A DNA stretch of 64,000 nt from an uncultured Bacteroidia bacterium. Its GTDB lineage: Bacteria; Bacteroidota; Bacteroidia; Bacteroidales; F082. The stretch's first letter is position 1. Each line of letters begins with the position of its first letter. The DNA lies in assembly GCA_902801465.1 (NCBI GenBank), contig CADCIH010000014.1:44301-108300 (forward strand). Reading direction: 5' to 3'. Positions 44,743 through 54,914 of this stretch are shown here, one piece after another. The notes beneath the pieces were generated by a model. It did no database searches, was not told where the DNA came from, and was given only the letters and a program-made list of their open reading frames with translations. The position numbers and the translations under genes were made by a program.

Positions 44743-47271
44743 ATGGAAAAAAACAGAACAACCAATAACGACGAAACCTCGTTTCTTGAGGACGACCAAG
44801 GAGGGGGCATCCAATTTAAAGATATCCTTTTCCTGGTAATTCATAATCTTCCTTGGTTTATCCTTTGTGCTTTGATAGGTGCAGGTATAGCTTACTATAA
44901 AGTGAACAAGGAAGAGCGCGTCTATTCCAGCTCGGCTGCCATTATGCTTAAAACAGGCAACAGCGGTGGTTCCGAATCACTGCGTACCTCAGCGGTGCTG
45001 AATGAGTTTTCAGGGCGTGGCGTGGCAGTCAGTTCCATCTACAATGAGATAATGATTATTAAGTCACAACGACTTATGGAAATGGTGGTGCGTAAACTGG
45101 GTCTCAATACGATGTATTCCTATACCACTCGCCTTGCAAAACGTAACAAAGCACTTTATCAAGACTCTCCTATTGAAGTGTGGTTCCCTGATGCCAACGA
45201 CCAGCTTTCAGCCTCCTTTGTGGTGACCCCACAGAATGATTCAACTGTAATCCTGTCGCGTTTCCAAGGTAACGAACAGTCGCCGACAATGACAGTGCTT
45301 GTTAACGACTCGGTCAACACCCCGGTAGGCAAAGTGTGCGTTGCATATACTTGGTACTATAACGAGTCGTTCAACGACATTTCTATCAACGTTCAACGGC
45401 TTCCAGTGACAAGTGTAGCCAATATGTATCGTTGGGCGGTTAGCGTCTACCCCGATGACGAGAAGAAAAACACCATTCTTCGCCTCTCAATAACCGATTC
45501 TTCGCCAACCCGTGCCGCCGATGTGCTCAATACTTTGATTGATGTGTATAATGATGACTCAATGGAGGATCAAAAGCGCATCCTAAAGTTTTCAATACAA
45601 TACATCGATGAAAGAATCGCCTATCTGGAACGGGATATTGACAATTTTTCGCAACAGGTGGTGAGTTTCCAACAAAGGCATAACATTATCGATGTACAGT
45701 CGTATGGACAGTCCTATGTCGCCTCCAGTGTCGAGTTTTCGCAAGAATTGAAAGATCTGGAGATTCAACGTGACTTGACCGAATACTTAATTGACTTTGT
45801 CAAAAAGAACGAAAACCACGAGCTCATCCCGAGTAATATGGGGCTACAAGGCAAAGCGGCGGCGATTATCGATAAGTACAATGACATGGTACTGGTGATT
45901 AACAAGTATAAACAGGCAGGTACTATGAGCAATCCTAACGCCCAAGCTAAGATGACGGAACTCGTCAATTTGGAAATAAGCGTGATAGAGTCGCTTCAAT
46001 CCTACCTGGGTGAATTGAAAAATCGTATTTCGGCCGCTAGACAAGGACGTCAGGATGTCAATCGTCAGGTGCAGGCGGTGCCTGTGGAGCAACTGAGGGT
46101 GAATGCCATCGAAAGCAAGAAACAAATCAAGGAAGGACTGATGCTGACCATGCTCACCAAACGTGAGGAACTATTGCTGTCGGAGCCGAAAATTGAACCG
46201 TCGTGTAAAATCATCGACCAAGCATGGGCCAACTATTCAGCCATCTCACCGAACCCCAAGAAAGCAGTCATGAGGGGATTGCTCATCGGACTTCTTGTTC
46301 CCGTAGTCGTCATAGTTCTGCGTCGTCTGCTTGATACTACCGTGCATTACCGCAACGACGTTGAAAGGCTTACCAAGACCCCTTTCCTGGGTGAGGTGCC
46401 CTTCAAGGAAGATGCCAAGGATCATGCCATCGTGGTCAAGGAAAATGGTCGAGACTCGGTCTCAGAAGCGTTCCGACTCGTGCGGTCGAACCTGGAATAC
46501 ATGAAAAACCAAGAACGCAAAGACGGACAGGTAGTTATGTTCACCTCGTTCATCGTGGCTTCGGGAAAGACCTTCGTCTCCACCAACCTCGCCACCAGTT
46601 TCGCCCTGGCCAATAAAAAAACCGTGCTTGTCGACCTCGACATCCGCAAGGCTACCTTCAACAAAGTGTTCGGCGTAAAAAGCAATGCGGGCGTTTCCAA
46701 CTACCTCTCAGGAACCATCGAAAATATTAGTGATTTGATTAACCCCGACATGATCGCTAAAAACCTCGATGTGATCTTCTCCGGTCCCGTCCCGCCCAAT
46801 CCTGCCGAACTTCTGATGAGCGAACGACTCGACCAATTGGTGGAATACCTTCGCCAAAACTACGACTATGTGTTCCTCGACAACGTGCCGTTGGGTATCG
46901 TGGCCGACCCCGAAATTGTGAAACGTGTTGCCGATACCACAGTGTTTGTGGTGCGTGCCAACAAGACCGACAAGCGCATGGTTACCGAACTCGACAAAAT
47001 TTACAAATCAGACCGTTACCCCAACCTGTCAGTGGTGCTCAACTCCGTGAAGTACAAGAAACGTAAAGGTTATGGCTATGGTTACGGCTACGGTTATGGC
47101 TATGGCTATGGTTACGGTTACGGAAGCTATGGTTATGGTGGTTATGGCTACGGCGGCTATGGCTATGGCGGCTACGGCTATGGTAACGATGAGGAAGAGG
47201 AACACAAACACAAAAAGAGAAGACTCTTCCACCGTCATCATCATCACTCGTCGTCGGAAGATAAGGATTGA
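44743..47271 (+). CDS. wzc: Wzc-type chain-length determinant tyrosine kinase with Gly-Tyr repeat tail
   Basis: 842 aa. An N-terminal Wzz-type domain has membrane segments near residues 35-53 and 510-530 with a long periplasmic coiled-coil region between. The BY-kinase follows: a Walker A-like SFIVASGKTF (about 602-611), Walker A' VLVDLDIRK and Walker B DYVFLDNVPLG. The Walker A lacks the usual Pro-Gly before SGK. The tail (47068-47184) is alternating Gly and Tyr with 17 tyrosines, then an acidic stretch and a His/Arg-rich end (LFHRHHHH). Tyr clusters are the autophosphorylation sites of Wzc; this one is unusually long and regular. Confidence 0.94.
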   Translation: MEKNRTTNNDETSFLEDDQGGGIQFKDILFLVIHNLPWFILCALIGAGIAYYKVNKEERVYSSSAAIMLKTGNSGGSESLRTSAVLNEFSGRGVAVSSIYNEIMIIKSQRLMEMVVRKLGLNTMYSYTTRLAKRNKALYQDSPIEVWFPDANDQLSASFVVTPQNDSTVILSRFQGNEQSPTMTVLVNDSVNTPVGKVCVAYTWYYNESFNDISINVQRLPVTSVANMYRWAVSVYPDDEKKNTILRLSITDSSPTRAADVLNTLIDVYNDDSMEDQKRILKFSIQYIDERIAYLERDIDNFSQQVVSFQQRHNIIDVQSYGQSYVASSVEFSQELKDLEIQRDLTEYLIDFVKKNENHELIPSNMGLQGKAAAIIDKYNDMVLVINKYKQAGTMSNPNAQAKMTELVNLEISVIESLQSYLGELKNRISAARQGRQDVNRQVQAVPVEQLRVNAIESKKQIKEGLMLTMLTKREELLLSEPKIEPSCKIIDQAWANYSAISPNPKKAVMRGLLIGLLVPVVVIVLRRLLDTTVHYRNDVERLTKTPFLGEVPFKEDAKDHAIVVKENGRDSVSEAFRLVRSNLEYMKNQERKDGQVVMFTSFIVASGKTFVSTNLATSFALANKKTVLVDLDIRKATFNKVFGVKSNAGVSNYLSGTIENISDLINPDMIAKNLDVIFSGPVPPNPAELLMSERLDQLVEYLRQNYDYVFLDNVPLGIVADPEIVKRVADTTVFVVRANKTDKRMVTELDKIYKSDRYPNLSVVLNSVKYKKRKGYGYGYGYGYGYGYGYGYGSYGYGGYGYGGYGYGGYGYGNDEEEEHKHKKRRLFHRHHHHSSSEDKD
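47068..47184 (+). repeat. GGN-TAY codon repeat encoding the Wzc Gly-Tyr tail
   Basis: Alternating glycine and tyrosine codons, 17 tyrosines by hand count, with mixed ggt/ggc and tat/tac. The last part changes to a GGYGY period. Codon mixing reduces exact DNA repetition. Confidence 0.95.
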
Positions 47272-47274
47272 CCT

Positions 47275-48003
47275 ATGTTTCTGGATTTCTTTAAGTCTCG
47301 ATTGCGCCCTGGCTTTTTTGACGGGGCATGCGACATGCACAGCCATATACTCCCCGGAGTGGACGATGGTATTCAAGATGTAGGCCGAGCCACAAGGGCA
47401 TTGCTCCTCTTGAACCGCATCGGCTATAAAAAAGTCAAGCTGACCCCACATTTCATGAAAGACTACCCTGAAAACACTCGCGCCAATATCGAAGCCAGGT
47501 TCCAAGCATTCCTGACTGAGGTTGGCGATGAGACTCCTGTCGAGCTTTCGCTGGGAGGGGAGTATATGCTCGATTCATGCTTTATGGACCGATGCGAAGA
47601 GGGGTTTTTGACATTGGATAAAAATAATACATTAGTGTTGTGTGAAACATCGTATATGAGCGCTGACCCCCAAGCGCCCAATATGCTGTATCAAGCCATG
47701 CTTAAAGGTTACCAACCTGTGATTGCCCATCCGGAACGTTATAATTACGCTTCAATGGCTACCTACCGTCGCTGGAAAGAGAAAGACTATCTCCTGCAAC
47801 TAAACCTGCTTTCGCTGGCGGGCGCCTATGGCGAAACGGCCAAGTCGAAGGCCAGAGCCTTGCTTAAGGAAGGGACTTATGACTATGTAGGGAGCGACCT
47901 TCATCGCGACAAGGACCTGAGAGACATCATCTACTCGATACGATTGTCGAACAAGGAACGGGATCAGCTACAGAGATTGTTGGAAAACAATAAAGAGTTA
48001 TAA
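47275..48003 (+). CDS. CpsB/CapC-family tyrosine-protein phosphatase (PHP domain)
   Basis: 242 aa. The PHP metal motifs are present: CDMHSHILPGVDDG, LTPHFMKDYPEN, VIAHPERY and VGSDLHRDKDLRD. In such systems it removes phosphate from the Wzc tail, so kinase and phosphatase form a control loop. It starts 4 bases after the Wzc stop. A strong terminator at 48009-48039 ends the locus right behind it. Confidence 0.93.
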   Translation: MFLDFFKSRLRPGFFDGACDMHSHILPGVDDGIQDVGRATRALLLLNRIGYKKVKLTPHFMKDYPENTRANIEARFQAFLTEVGDETPVELSLGGEYMLDSCFMDRCEEGFLTLDKNNTLVLCETSYMSADPQAPNMLYQAMLKGYQPVIAHPERYNYASMATYRRWKEKDYLLQLNLLSLAGAYGETAKSKARALLKEGTYDYVGSDLHRDKDLRDIIYSIRLSNKERDQLQRLLENNKEL

Positions 48004-48008
48004 AATGG

Positions 48009-48038
48009 AAAGCGGCACCGAAAGATGCCGCTTTTTTT
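48009..48038 (+). terminator. Terminator of the polysaccharide locus
   Basis: 9-bp stem (aaagcggca/tgccgcttt), 8-base loop, then T run. Lies between cpsB and the convergent patatin gene. Confidence 0.85.
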
Positions 48039-48039
48039 G

Positions 48040-50295
48040 TTAAAACACGTAGCCGAAACTGAAATACGATCCCCAGGTGTCCATGATGTCGGAGTAATGC
48101 AAATCAAATGACAATGGTCCGATGGGACTGTCGTAGGAATACTTCAAGGCGTACCCGTAATGGTCTGCGAGGCCTTTGTCAAACGACAGCAGTGTCCCGA
48201 TGTCCATAGAACTCCTCATGATGTTGAAGATAGCGGTAAGGTAATGCCGCCGATAAAAACGATAACGGATATCGAGACGCCCGATGACGGTGTAGGAGTT
48301 GGCAGTGGTTGTAGTGTTGATCCCAATGAAGGGAAGCTGATAGTCGTAATAGCGTCCGTAGACATCGCCTCCGATGATGTTCCGGTAGAGATACGGATAG
48401 TTGTCGCTGATCACGAAACGTGAATAGATCTGAGGGATGAAAGTGGTTCTTCCGGCACTGAAATGATCGATGAAGCTGAAGCTGATGTCGGTGATGGAGG
48501 AACCAATTGGGTTGCCGAACCTTTCGTGAAACTCCAGATTGGTTTTCAATCCCTTGGTGGCAAAATAGGCGTGGTCCATGTTGTCGAACGTCAATGAAAC
48601 AAATGGACCGTAAAGGCCTTCGGTCTCAAAACCTACATTGGTCTGGATGTCGCGGAGATGGAACTCTGAGATGTACAACTTCAAGCGGTGTTGCTTGAAA
48701 ATCATCGCCACGGTCTGCTCGGGGAGGAAATTGTTGTATTTCGCCCTGCGGAACTCGTACGACAGGTTGAAATTGGCCAAGGAGAGCCCCGCCCATGTAA
48801 CCGTGCTTTTAAGCTTGGTGTTGAATCCCAGACGGCCTGTGAAGTTGAATTTCAGTCCCGAAAACTTGTTCTGGTTAACACCTAGATTCACAATGAGTCC
48901 GGCACTCTCTTCCGAGTCGTAGTTCAACCCGATGGAAAGGTTGTGCGGCTCGGCAGGATGGAAGCTCATGCGCAGGTCGAATGACTTCTTAAAGGAGGTG
49001 TCGGTCGGTTGTTCAGCAGGTCGGAGCTGGTACTCGATGCTGTTGAAATGTCCGGTTCCCTTAAAGATGTTGACGGCGCGCTGAAGGTTTTTGCTCGGAA
49101 TCTCCTGCCCAAGGCGCAGCTGGCTCTTTCTGAACAACCATTTGAACTCCTTGAAGCTGACGTTGTCCATGGTGACTTTCTCCAACCTGATGGTGTCGTT
49201 CATCACAAACTGGGCTTTCTTGGCGTGGAGCGTTTTTGTGGTAGGCTCGAAGCTGTCGATATAGCGCTTTATGGTCATCAGTTCATCGTGGAATTCCGAG
49301 GTGTAGTTGTAACCGCGTCTCACGATGGTGTCGATGGCTTCTGAGGTGAAACTGAGCATTCCGAAGTCGTTGACGGGAGGATGGATGTATAGGTCGCACA
49401 GTTTGCGGTTCTCTTGGTTATGGCCCATGGTCATGATGCTCATCATCTGAGAAGCCAGCTGGGGCAGTGACTTGACGGATCCGACGTCGCGTGTCATGCC
49501 TTTGGCCACCTCGATGCCGATGATGATGTCGGCGCCCATGTCGCGGCAAACGTCGGTGGGGAAGTTGTTCACCAGACCTCCGTCAACGAGCCTTTGTCCG
49601 TTGATTGTCATGGGAGAGAAAACGCCTGGGATGGCCATACTAGCGCGTATGGCCTCGGGGAACTTTCCGCTTCGCAGGATGACGGCTTCACCCGTGGTGA
49701 CATCGGTGGCCACACAGGCGAAAGGGATGGGCAGCTGATTGAAGTCGATGGAGTCCTGGTACCCGATGCAAAGGCTGTTGAACAGGTTGAGCAGGTCGGT
49801 GCCTCCGATGAACGAGTCAGGCAGCGAAGCGATGATGGAGGAAGAGTTGGCATCCTGGTCATCTTCGTCATTCTCCTTAATCCTATCGAACTGTTTCAAG
49901 AGTCCTCCGTGGCCGAAAGGAATGTTGACGATATAGGTGCTTCGCCGTTGTTTGTCGGCCGAGGAGATGTCACGACGTTCGACATCGTTGCTCATGTATT
50001 GCGACCAGTCGAGGTTCGAGATCATCATCCCAATCTCGTCGGGTGAATATCCCAAGGCATAAAGACCTCCGATGATGGAGCCCATGCTGGTGCCCACGAT
50101 GTAATCTACGGGCAGTCCGATCTCTTCGATGTATTTCAACGCACCGATATGGGCGGCGCCTTTGGCGCCGCCTCCACTCAGCACGATACCCACCTTGGGC
50201 CTTGGAGCCTTGATGGTGTCATTTAAAATAGGTGTTTCAGCGCATAAACCTTGCGCGAAAACAATCGCCAAAAACAAACCAGCGATTCTCTTCAT
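48040..50295 (-). CDS. Patatin-like phospholipase with C-terminal outer-membrane barrel
   Basis: 751 aa from ATG 50295 (a GTG one codon before is possible). Signal peptide, then a patatin lipase domain: oxyanion loop VLSGGGAKGAAH, nucleophile GTSMG (S70) and LVDGGLVNNFP. A POTRA-like stretch and a BamA/TamA-type beta barrel follow, ending in the outer-membrane signature (YFSFGYVF). This is the PlpD/NTE family layout, a self-transporting or surface lipase. Start lies 26 bases after the M3 peptidase stop, so both are probably one operon. Confidence 0.9.
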   Translation of the reverse strand: MKRIAGLFLAIVFAQGLCAETPILNDTIKAPRPKVGIVLSGGGAKGAAHIGALKYIEEIGLPVDYIVGTSMGSIIGGLYALGYSPDEIGMMISNLDWSQYMSNDVERRDISSADKQRRSTYIVNIPFGHGGLLKQFDRIKENDEDDQDANSSSIIASLPDSFIGGTDLLNLFNSLCIGYQDSIDFNQLPIPFACVATDVTTGEAVILRSGKFPEAIRASMAIPGVFSPMTINGQRLVDGGLVNNFPTDVCRDMGADIIIGIEVAKGMTRDVGSVKSLPQLASQMMSIMTMGHNQENRKLCDLYIHPPVNDFGMLSFTSEAIDTIVRRGYNYTSEFHDELMTIKRYIDSFEPTTKTLHAKKAQFVMNDTIRLEKVTMDNVSFKEFKWLFRKSQLRLGQEIPSKNLQRAVNIFKGTGHFNSIEYQLRPAEQPTDTSFKKSFDLRMSFHPAEPHNLSIGLNYDSEESAGLIVNLGVNQNKFSGLKFNFTGRLGFNTKLKSTVTWAGLSLANFNLSYEFRRAKYNNFLPEQTVAMIFKQHRLKLYISEFHLRDIQTNVGFETEGLYGPFVSLTFDNMDHAYFATKGLKTNLEFHERFGNPIGSSITDISFSFIDHFSAGRTTFIPQIYSRFVISDNYPYLYRNIIGGDVYGRYYDYQLPFIGINTTTTANSYTVIGRLDIRYRFYRRHYLTAIFNIMRSSMDIGTLLSFDKGLADHYGYALKYSYDSPIGPLSFDLHYSDIMDTWGSYFSFGYVF

Positions 50296-50300
50296 CACTT

Positions 50301-50320
50301 TCCGTTCTCCGTTTTTCCGT

Positions 50321-50322
<2 letters not shown>
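50301..50322. repeat. TCCGTTT repeats over the M3 peptidase stop codon
   Basis: tccgttc, tccgttt, one extra t, tccgttt. Located between the M3 gene and the patatin gene; the M3 stop (50321-50323, minus) overlaps the last unit. Confidence 0.7.
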
Positions 50323-52441
<2,119 letters not shown>

Positions 52442-52467
52442 AAAAAATGTATTAAGAATTGTTGCGG

Positions 52468-52475
52468 CAAAGATA
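52468..52475 (-). promoter_or_regulatory. -7 box of the M3 peptidase gene
   Basis: TATCTTTG on the minus strand, 26 bases before ATG 52441. It lies 9 bases from the divergent nfeD box, so the two promoters overlap. Confidence 0.65.
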
Positions 52476-52484
52476 CAAAAATCT

Positions 52485-52492
52485 TACCTTTG
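52485..52492 (+). promoter_or_regulatory. -7 box of nfeD
   Basis: TACCTTTG followed by C, 44 bases before ATG 52537, with the heptamer array between. Confidence 0.65.
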
Positions 52493-52495
52493 CAT

Positions 52496-52530
52496 AATTC
52501 TTAATTCTTAATTCTAAATTCTTAATTCTA
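52496..52530. repeat. Five 7-base AATTCTT repeats in the nfeD leader
   Basis: Units aattctt, aattctt, aattcta, aattctt, aattcta, between the divergent M3/nfeD promoters and the nfeD ATG. Confidence 0.9.
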
Positions 52531-52536
52531 ATTAAA

Positions 52537-52980
52537 ATGCAAGCATATCAAATCTGGCTCATCATTGCTATCTTACTGGTCATTCTTGAAATCTGCACCG
52601 CCGCTTTCGGCTCCATCTGTTTCGCCATTGGTGCCGCTGTCGCCGCCATAGCCGCGGGCATTGGTGCGGGGCTTACCTGGCAGATCCTCATCTTTGTGGT
52701 GGTCTCGATGTTGACGTTCATCTTCTTGCGTCCTTTCATGCTGAAGTTTTTGGACCGCAAGTCGAAAGACGTCAAGACCAATGCCGACGCCCTTGTTGGC
52801 AAGCGAGCCGTGGTGTCGGAACGTATCGATGCCGCACAGCATACGGGCCGCGTCGCTGTTGACGGCGACGACTGGAAAGCCGTCTCCGAGGACGGCTTCG
52901 TCATCGAAAAAGGCACGCCCGTGGAGATCGTCAAGCTGGATAGCATCATCCTTACAGTAAAAGCAATTAATGCTATGTAA
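52537..52980 (+). CDS. NfeD-like membrane protein
   Basis: 147 aa. N-terminal two to three membrane segments (ICTAAFGSICFAIGAAVAAI, ILIFVVVSMLTFIFL) and a C-terminal OB-fold domain (from about residue 80) ending in VIEKGTPVEIVKLDSIILTV. NfeD proteins accompany SPFH (stomatin-like) proteins, as here one gene later. It has a promoter box (52485-52492) that diverges from the M3 gene, and a heptamer repeat array fills its leader. Confidence 0.9.
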   Translation: MQAYQIWLIIAILLVILEICTAAFGSICFAIGAAVAAIAAGIGAGLTWQILIFVVVSMLTFIFLRPFMLKFLDRKSKDVKTNADALVGKRAVVSERIDAAQHTGRVAVDGDDWKAVSEDGFVIEKGTPVEIVKLDSIILTVKAINAM

Positions 52981-52982
52981 CA

Positions 52983-53177
52983 ATGATGCGCCAATTCATA
53001 ACGTTGTTTCTTATCGGACTATTTGTTCAGTCTGGCCTTGCCCAGAACAATAGATTTGTCCCTTTCGTTGAGGTGTCGGGCGGTGCGCGTTTTGCGGTTT
53101 CCCTGCAAAAAAACACAATCAATCGTCCCCAGGCAATGTATCAAGCGGGTGCTTTATTAATCTTCGCCTTGGCATAA
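52983..53177 (+). CDS. Short secreted protein, possible outer-membrane protein remnant
   Basis: 64 aa. The first 20 residues (ITLFLIGLFVQSGLAQ) are a clear signal peptide; RFVPFVEVSGGARFAVSLQK resembles the first strand of an outer-membrane beta barrel. The frame then stops after a short unusual tail. I cannot name a family. It may be a true small periplasmic protein or the start of a truncated barrel gene. It sits two bases after nfeD and 30 before the SPFH gene, which normally adjoin. Confidence 0.5.
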   Translation: MMRQFITLFLIGLFVQSGLAQNNRFVPFVEVSGGARFAVSLQKNTINRPQAMYQAGALLIFALA

Positions 53178-53207
53178 AATACTATTATTAATCTAAATAC
53201 ATTAATC

Positions 53208-54164
53208 ATGACTCCATTAAACGTCGTACTCATTATTCTGGCTGCCCTTGTGGTGATTTATATTCTCAGGGGCATCAAAATCGTCTCCCAGTCGGAGACC
53301 ATGATTGTTGAGCGTCTCGGTAAATACAACCGGACCCTCAACGCAGGTATTAACGTCATCCTTCCCATCATCGAGAAGGCTAAAGAAACGGTAGCCCGCC
53401 GTCAGGATGGACGTCTGTGGGCCACCTCGCGTATCGACATGCGTGAACAGGTGTATGACTTCGACAAACAAAGCGTTATCACCAAAGATAACGTCATGAC
53501 CGAGATCAATGCCCTGCTGTACTTCCAGATTGTCGACCCCATGAAGGCCGTCTACGAGATCCAGAACCTCCCGGTGGCCATCGAGAAGCTGACCCAGACC
53601 ACCCTGCGTAACGTGGTGGGTGAGATGGAACTCGACGAAACCCTGACCTCGCGCGACACCATCAACTCGAAACTCCGCACCGTGCTCGACGACGCCACCA
53701 ACAAATGGGGCGTGAAGGTGAACCGCGTAGAATTACAGGACATCACGCCTCCCGAGAGCATCCGCCGCACCATGGAACTCCAGATGCAGGCCGAACGTAA
53801 CCGTCGTGCCGAAATCCTGAAGGCCGAAGGTGAGAAACAAGCCCAGATCCTGAATTCCGAAGGTGAGAAGCAGGCCGAGATCAACGCCGCCGAGGCCGAC
53901 AAACAGGCCAACATCCTCAAAGCCGAAGGTGAAGCCCGCGCCAAGATCCTCCAAGCCGAAGCTGAAGCTACCGCCATCCGCAACATCACCGAAGCCGTGG
54001 CCAGCGGTGGCGCCGACCCCGTGAACTACCTCCTCGCCGTGAAATACGTCGAAGCTCTAAAAGAAATCGCCTCCGGTCAGCAAAACAAGACCGTCTACCT
54101 GCCCTACGAGGCTACCAATATGCTGGGCTCCATCGGCGGCATCAAAGATCTGTTCCAAAAGTAG
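53208..54164 (+). CDS. SPFH/stomatin-like protein (QmcA-like)
   Basis: 318 aa. One N-terminal membrane segment (VVLIILAALVVIYILRGI), an SPFH domain (about 25-180, with VSQSETMIVERLGKY and VITKDNVMTEINALLYFQIV), and a helical region with a series of about 11-residue repeats of the type EGEKQAQIL, from about 195 to 250. It assembles membrane scaffolds. NfeD next door is the common partner. A strong hairpin terminator follows. Confidence 0.94.
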   Translation: MTPLNVVLIILAALVVIYILRGIKIVSQSETMIVERLGKYNRTLNAGINVILPIIEKAKETVARRQDGRLWATSRIDMREQVYDFDKQSVITKDNVMTEINALLYFQIVDPMKAVYEIQNLPVAIEKLTQTTLRNVVGEMELDETLTSRDTINSKLRTVLDDATNKWGVKVNRVELQDITPPESIRRTMELQMQAERNRRAEILKAEGEKQAQILNSEGEKQAEINAAEADKQANILKAEGEARAKILQAEAEATAIRNITEAVASGGADPVNYLLAVKYVEALKEIASGQQNKTVYLPYEATNMLGSIGGIKDLFQK

Positions 54165-54244
54165 GGAAGAATGGAAAACTGAAAATTTGTCATGTTTTTC
54201 TGCTAGATTTACATGAATAACTGACAAAATGACATATATTAATC

Positions 54245-54273
54245 AAAAAGCGGCTTGAAAAGGCCGCTTTTTT
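54245..54273 (+). terminator. Terminator after the SPFH gene
   Basis: 10-bp stem (aaaaagcggc/gccgcttttt) with an 8-base loop and T run. Confidence 0.85.
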
Positions 54274-54305
54274 CGTTTGGTCCAGAAATTGACTAAGGAG
54301 GAATC

Positions 54306-54328
54306 GTCGTTGCGAAAGAAGCAATGAC
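54306..54328 (+). other. Hairpin in the hsp20 leader
   Basis: gtcgttgc/gcaatgac with one G-T pair, loop gaaagaa. Together with the flanking sequence it resembles a worn copy of a dispersed gtcattgcga...gcaatgac element. Several TGACA copies lie around it (54189, 54222-54236, 54324-54346). It does not cover the ribosome site. Confidence 0.5.
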
Positions 54329-54374
54329 AAAACGAAATGACAAAGTATAACAATTAAAAATAGGAGATTTAGTT

Positions 54375-54797
54375 ATGTATCTGACTAGAAGAACTCAGGA
54401 TTTCATTCCTACCTTATTCAACGAGCTGATGAACATGGACACTGTTTCATATTCAGAACCCAAGATGAACATCATTGAAAACAAAGAAAACTACCTGATC
54501 CAGTATTCAGTGCCTGGCCTGAAGAAGGAAGACCTGAAGATCAGCATCGACGCCGATGGCAACTTGGTCGTGGAAATGAACAAGGAATGCCACAAGGAAG
54601 AGAAGAAAGATGACAGCGTGCGTTACCTGCGCCGCGAGTTCACCACCGAACAGTTCCGTAACACATTGGTCCTGCCTGAAGACATCCACCGCGAAAAGAT
54701 CACGGCCAAGGTCGAAAACGGTATCCTCGAAGTCGTCTTGCCTAGAGTGACGGTCGAAGAGAAGAAGACACTCGTTCAGAGTATTGAGGTGAATTAA
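54375..54797 (+). CDS. Small heat-shock protein (Hsp20/alpha-crystallin)
   Basis: 140 aa. The alpha-crystallin core spans about 30-125 (NYLIQYSVPGLKKEDLKISI, then VEMNKE and the GILEVVLPR motif). It holds unfolded proteins under stress. A purine-rich ribosome site (aggag) lies 10 bases before the ATG. The leader contains a hairpin (54306-54328) and several TGACA copies. Stop codon lies in an AATT heptamer run, then a strong terminator. Confidence 0.95.
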   Translation: MYLTRRTQDFIPTLFNELMNMDTVSYSEPKMNIIENKENYLIQYSVPGLKKEDLKISIDADGNLVVEMNKECHKEEKKDDSVRYLRREFTTEQFRNTLVLPEDIHREKITAKVENGILEVVLPRVTVEEKKTLVQSIEVN

Positions 54798-54819
54798 TAA
54801 TTGAGAATTTATAATTAAA
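54792..54819. repeat. Four AATT heptamers over the hsp20 stop codon
   Basis: aattaat, aattgag, aatttat, aattaaa. The stop codon (54795-54797) is in the first unit. The terminator hairpin begins at the last unit. Confidence 0.8.
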
Positions 54820-54854
54820 GCCGCTTCGCATCATTGCGAGGCGGCTTTTTTTTT
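54817..54854 (+). terminator. Terminator after hsp20
   Basis: 14-bp stem with one G-T pair (aaagccgcttcgca/tgcgaggcggcttt), 4-base loop, long T run. Confidence 0.9.
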
Positions 54855-54863
54855 GTTGTTTCC

Positions 54864-54896
54864 TTGGGGTGTGTTTGGGAATTCTCATTATATTTG
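54864..54896 (+). promoter_or_regulatory. Promoter of the porin gene
   Basis: TTG 54864-54866, 22 bases, TATATTTG 54889-54896, then 18 bases to the ATG. Lies directly behind the hsp20 terminator. Confidence 0.6.
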
Positions 54897-54914
54897 TGCG
54901 ATTTTTGGATTGCT

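Noticed and set aside
47068-47190. CRISPR-like repeat array
   Set aside because: Repeats are Gly/Tyr codons in frame within the Wzc gene, with no spacers.
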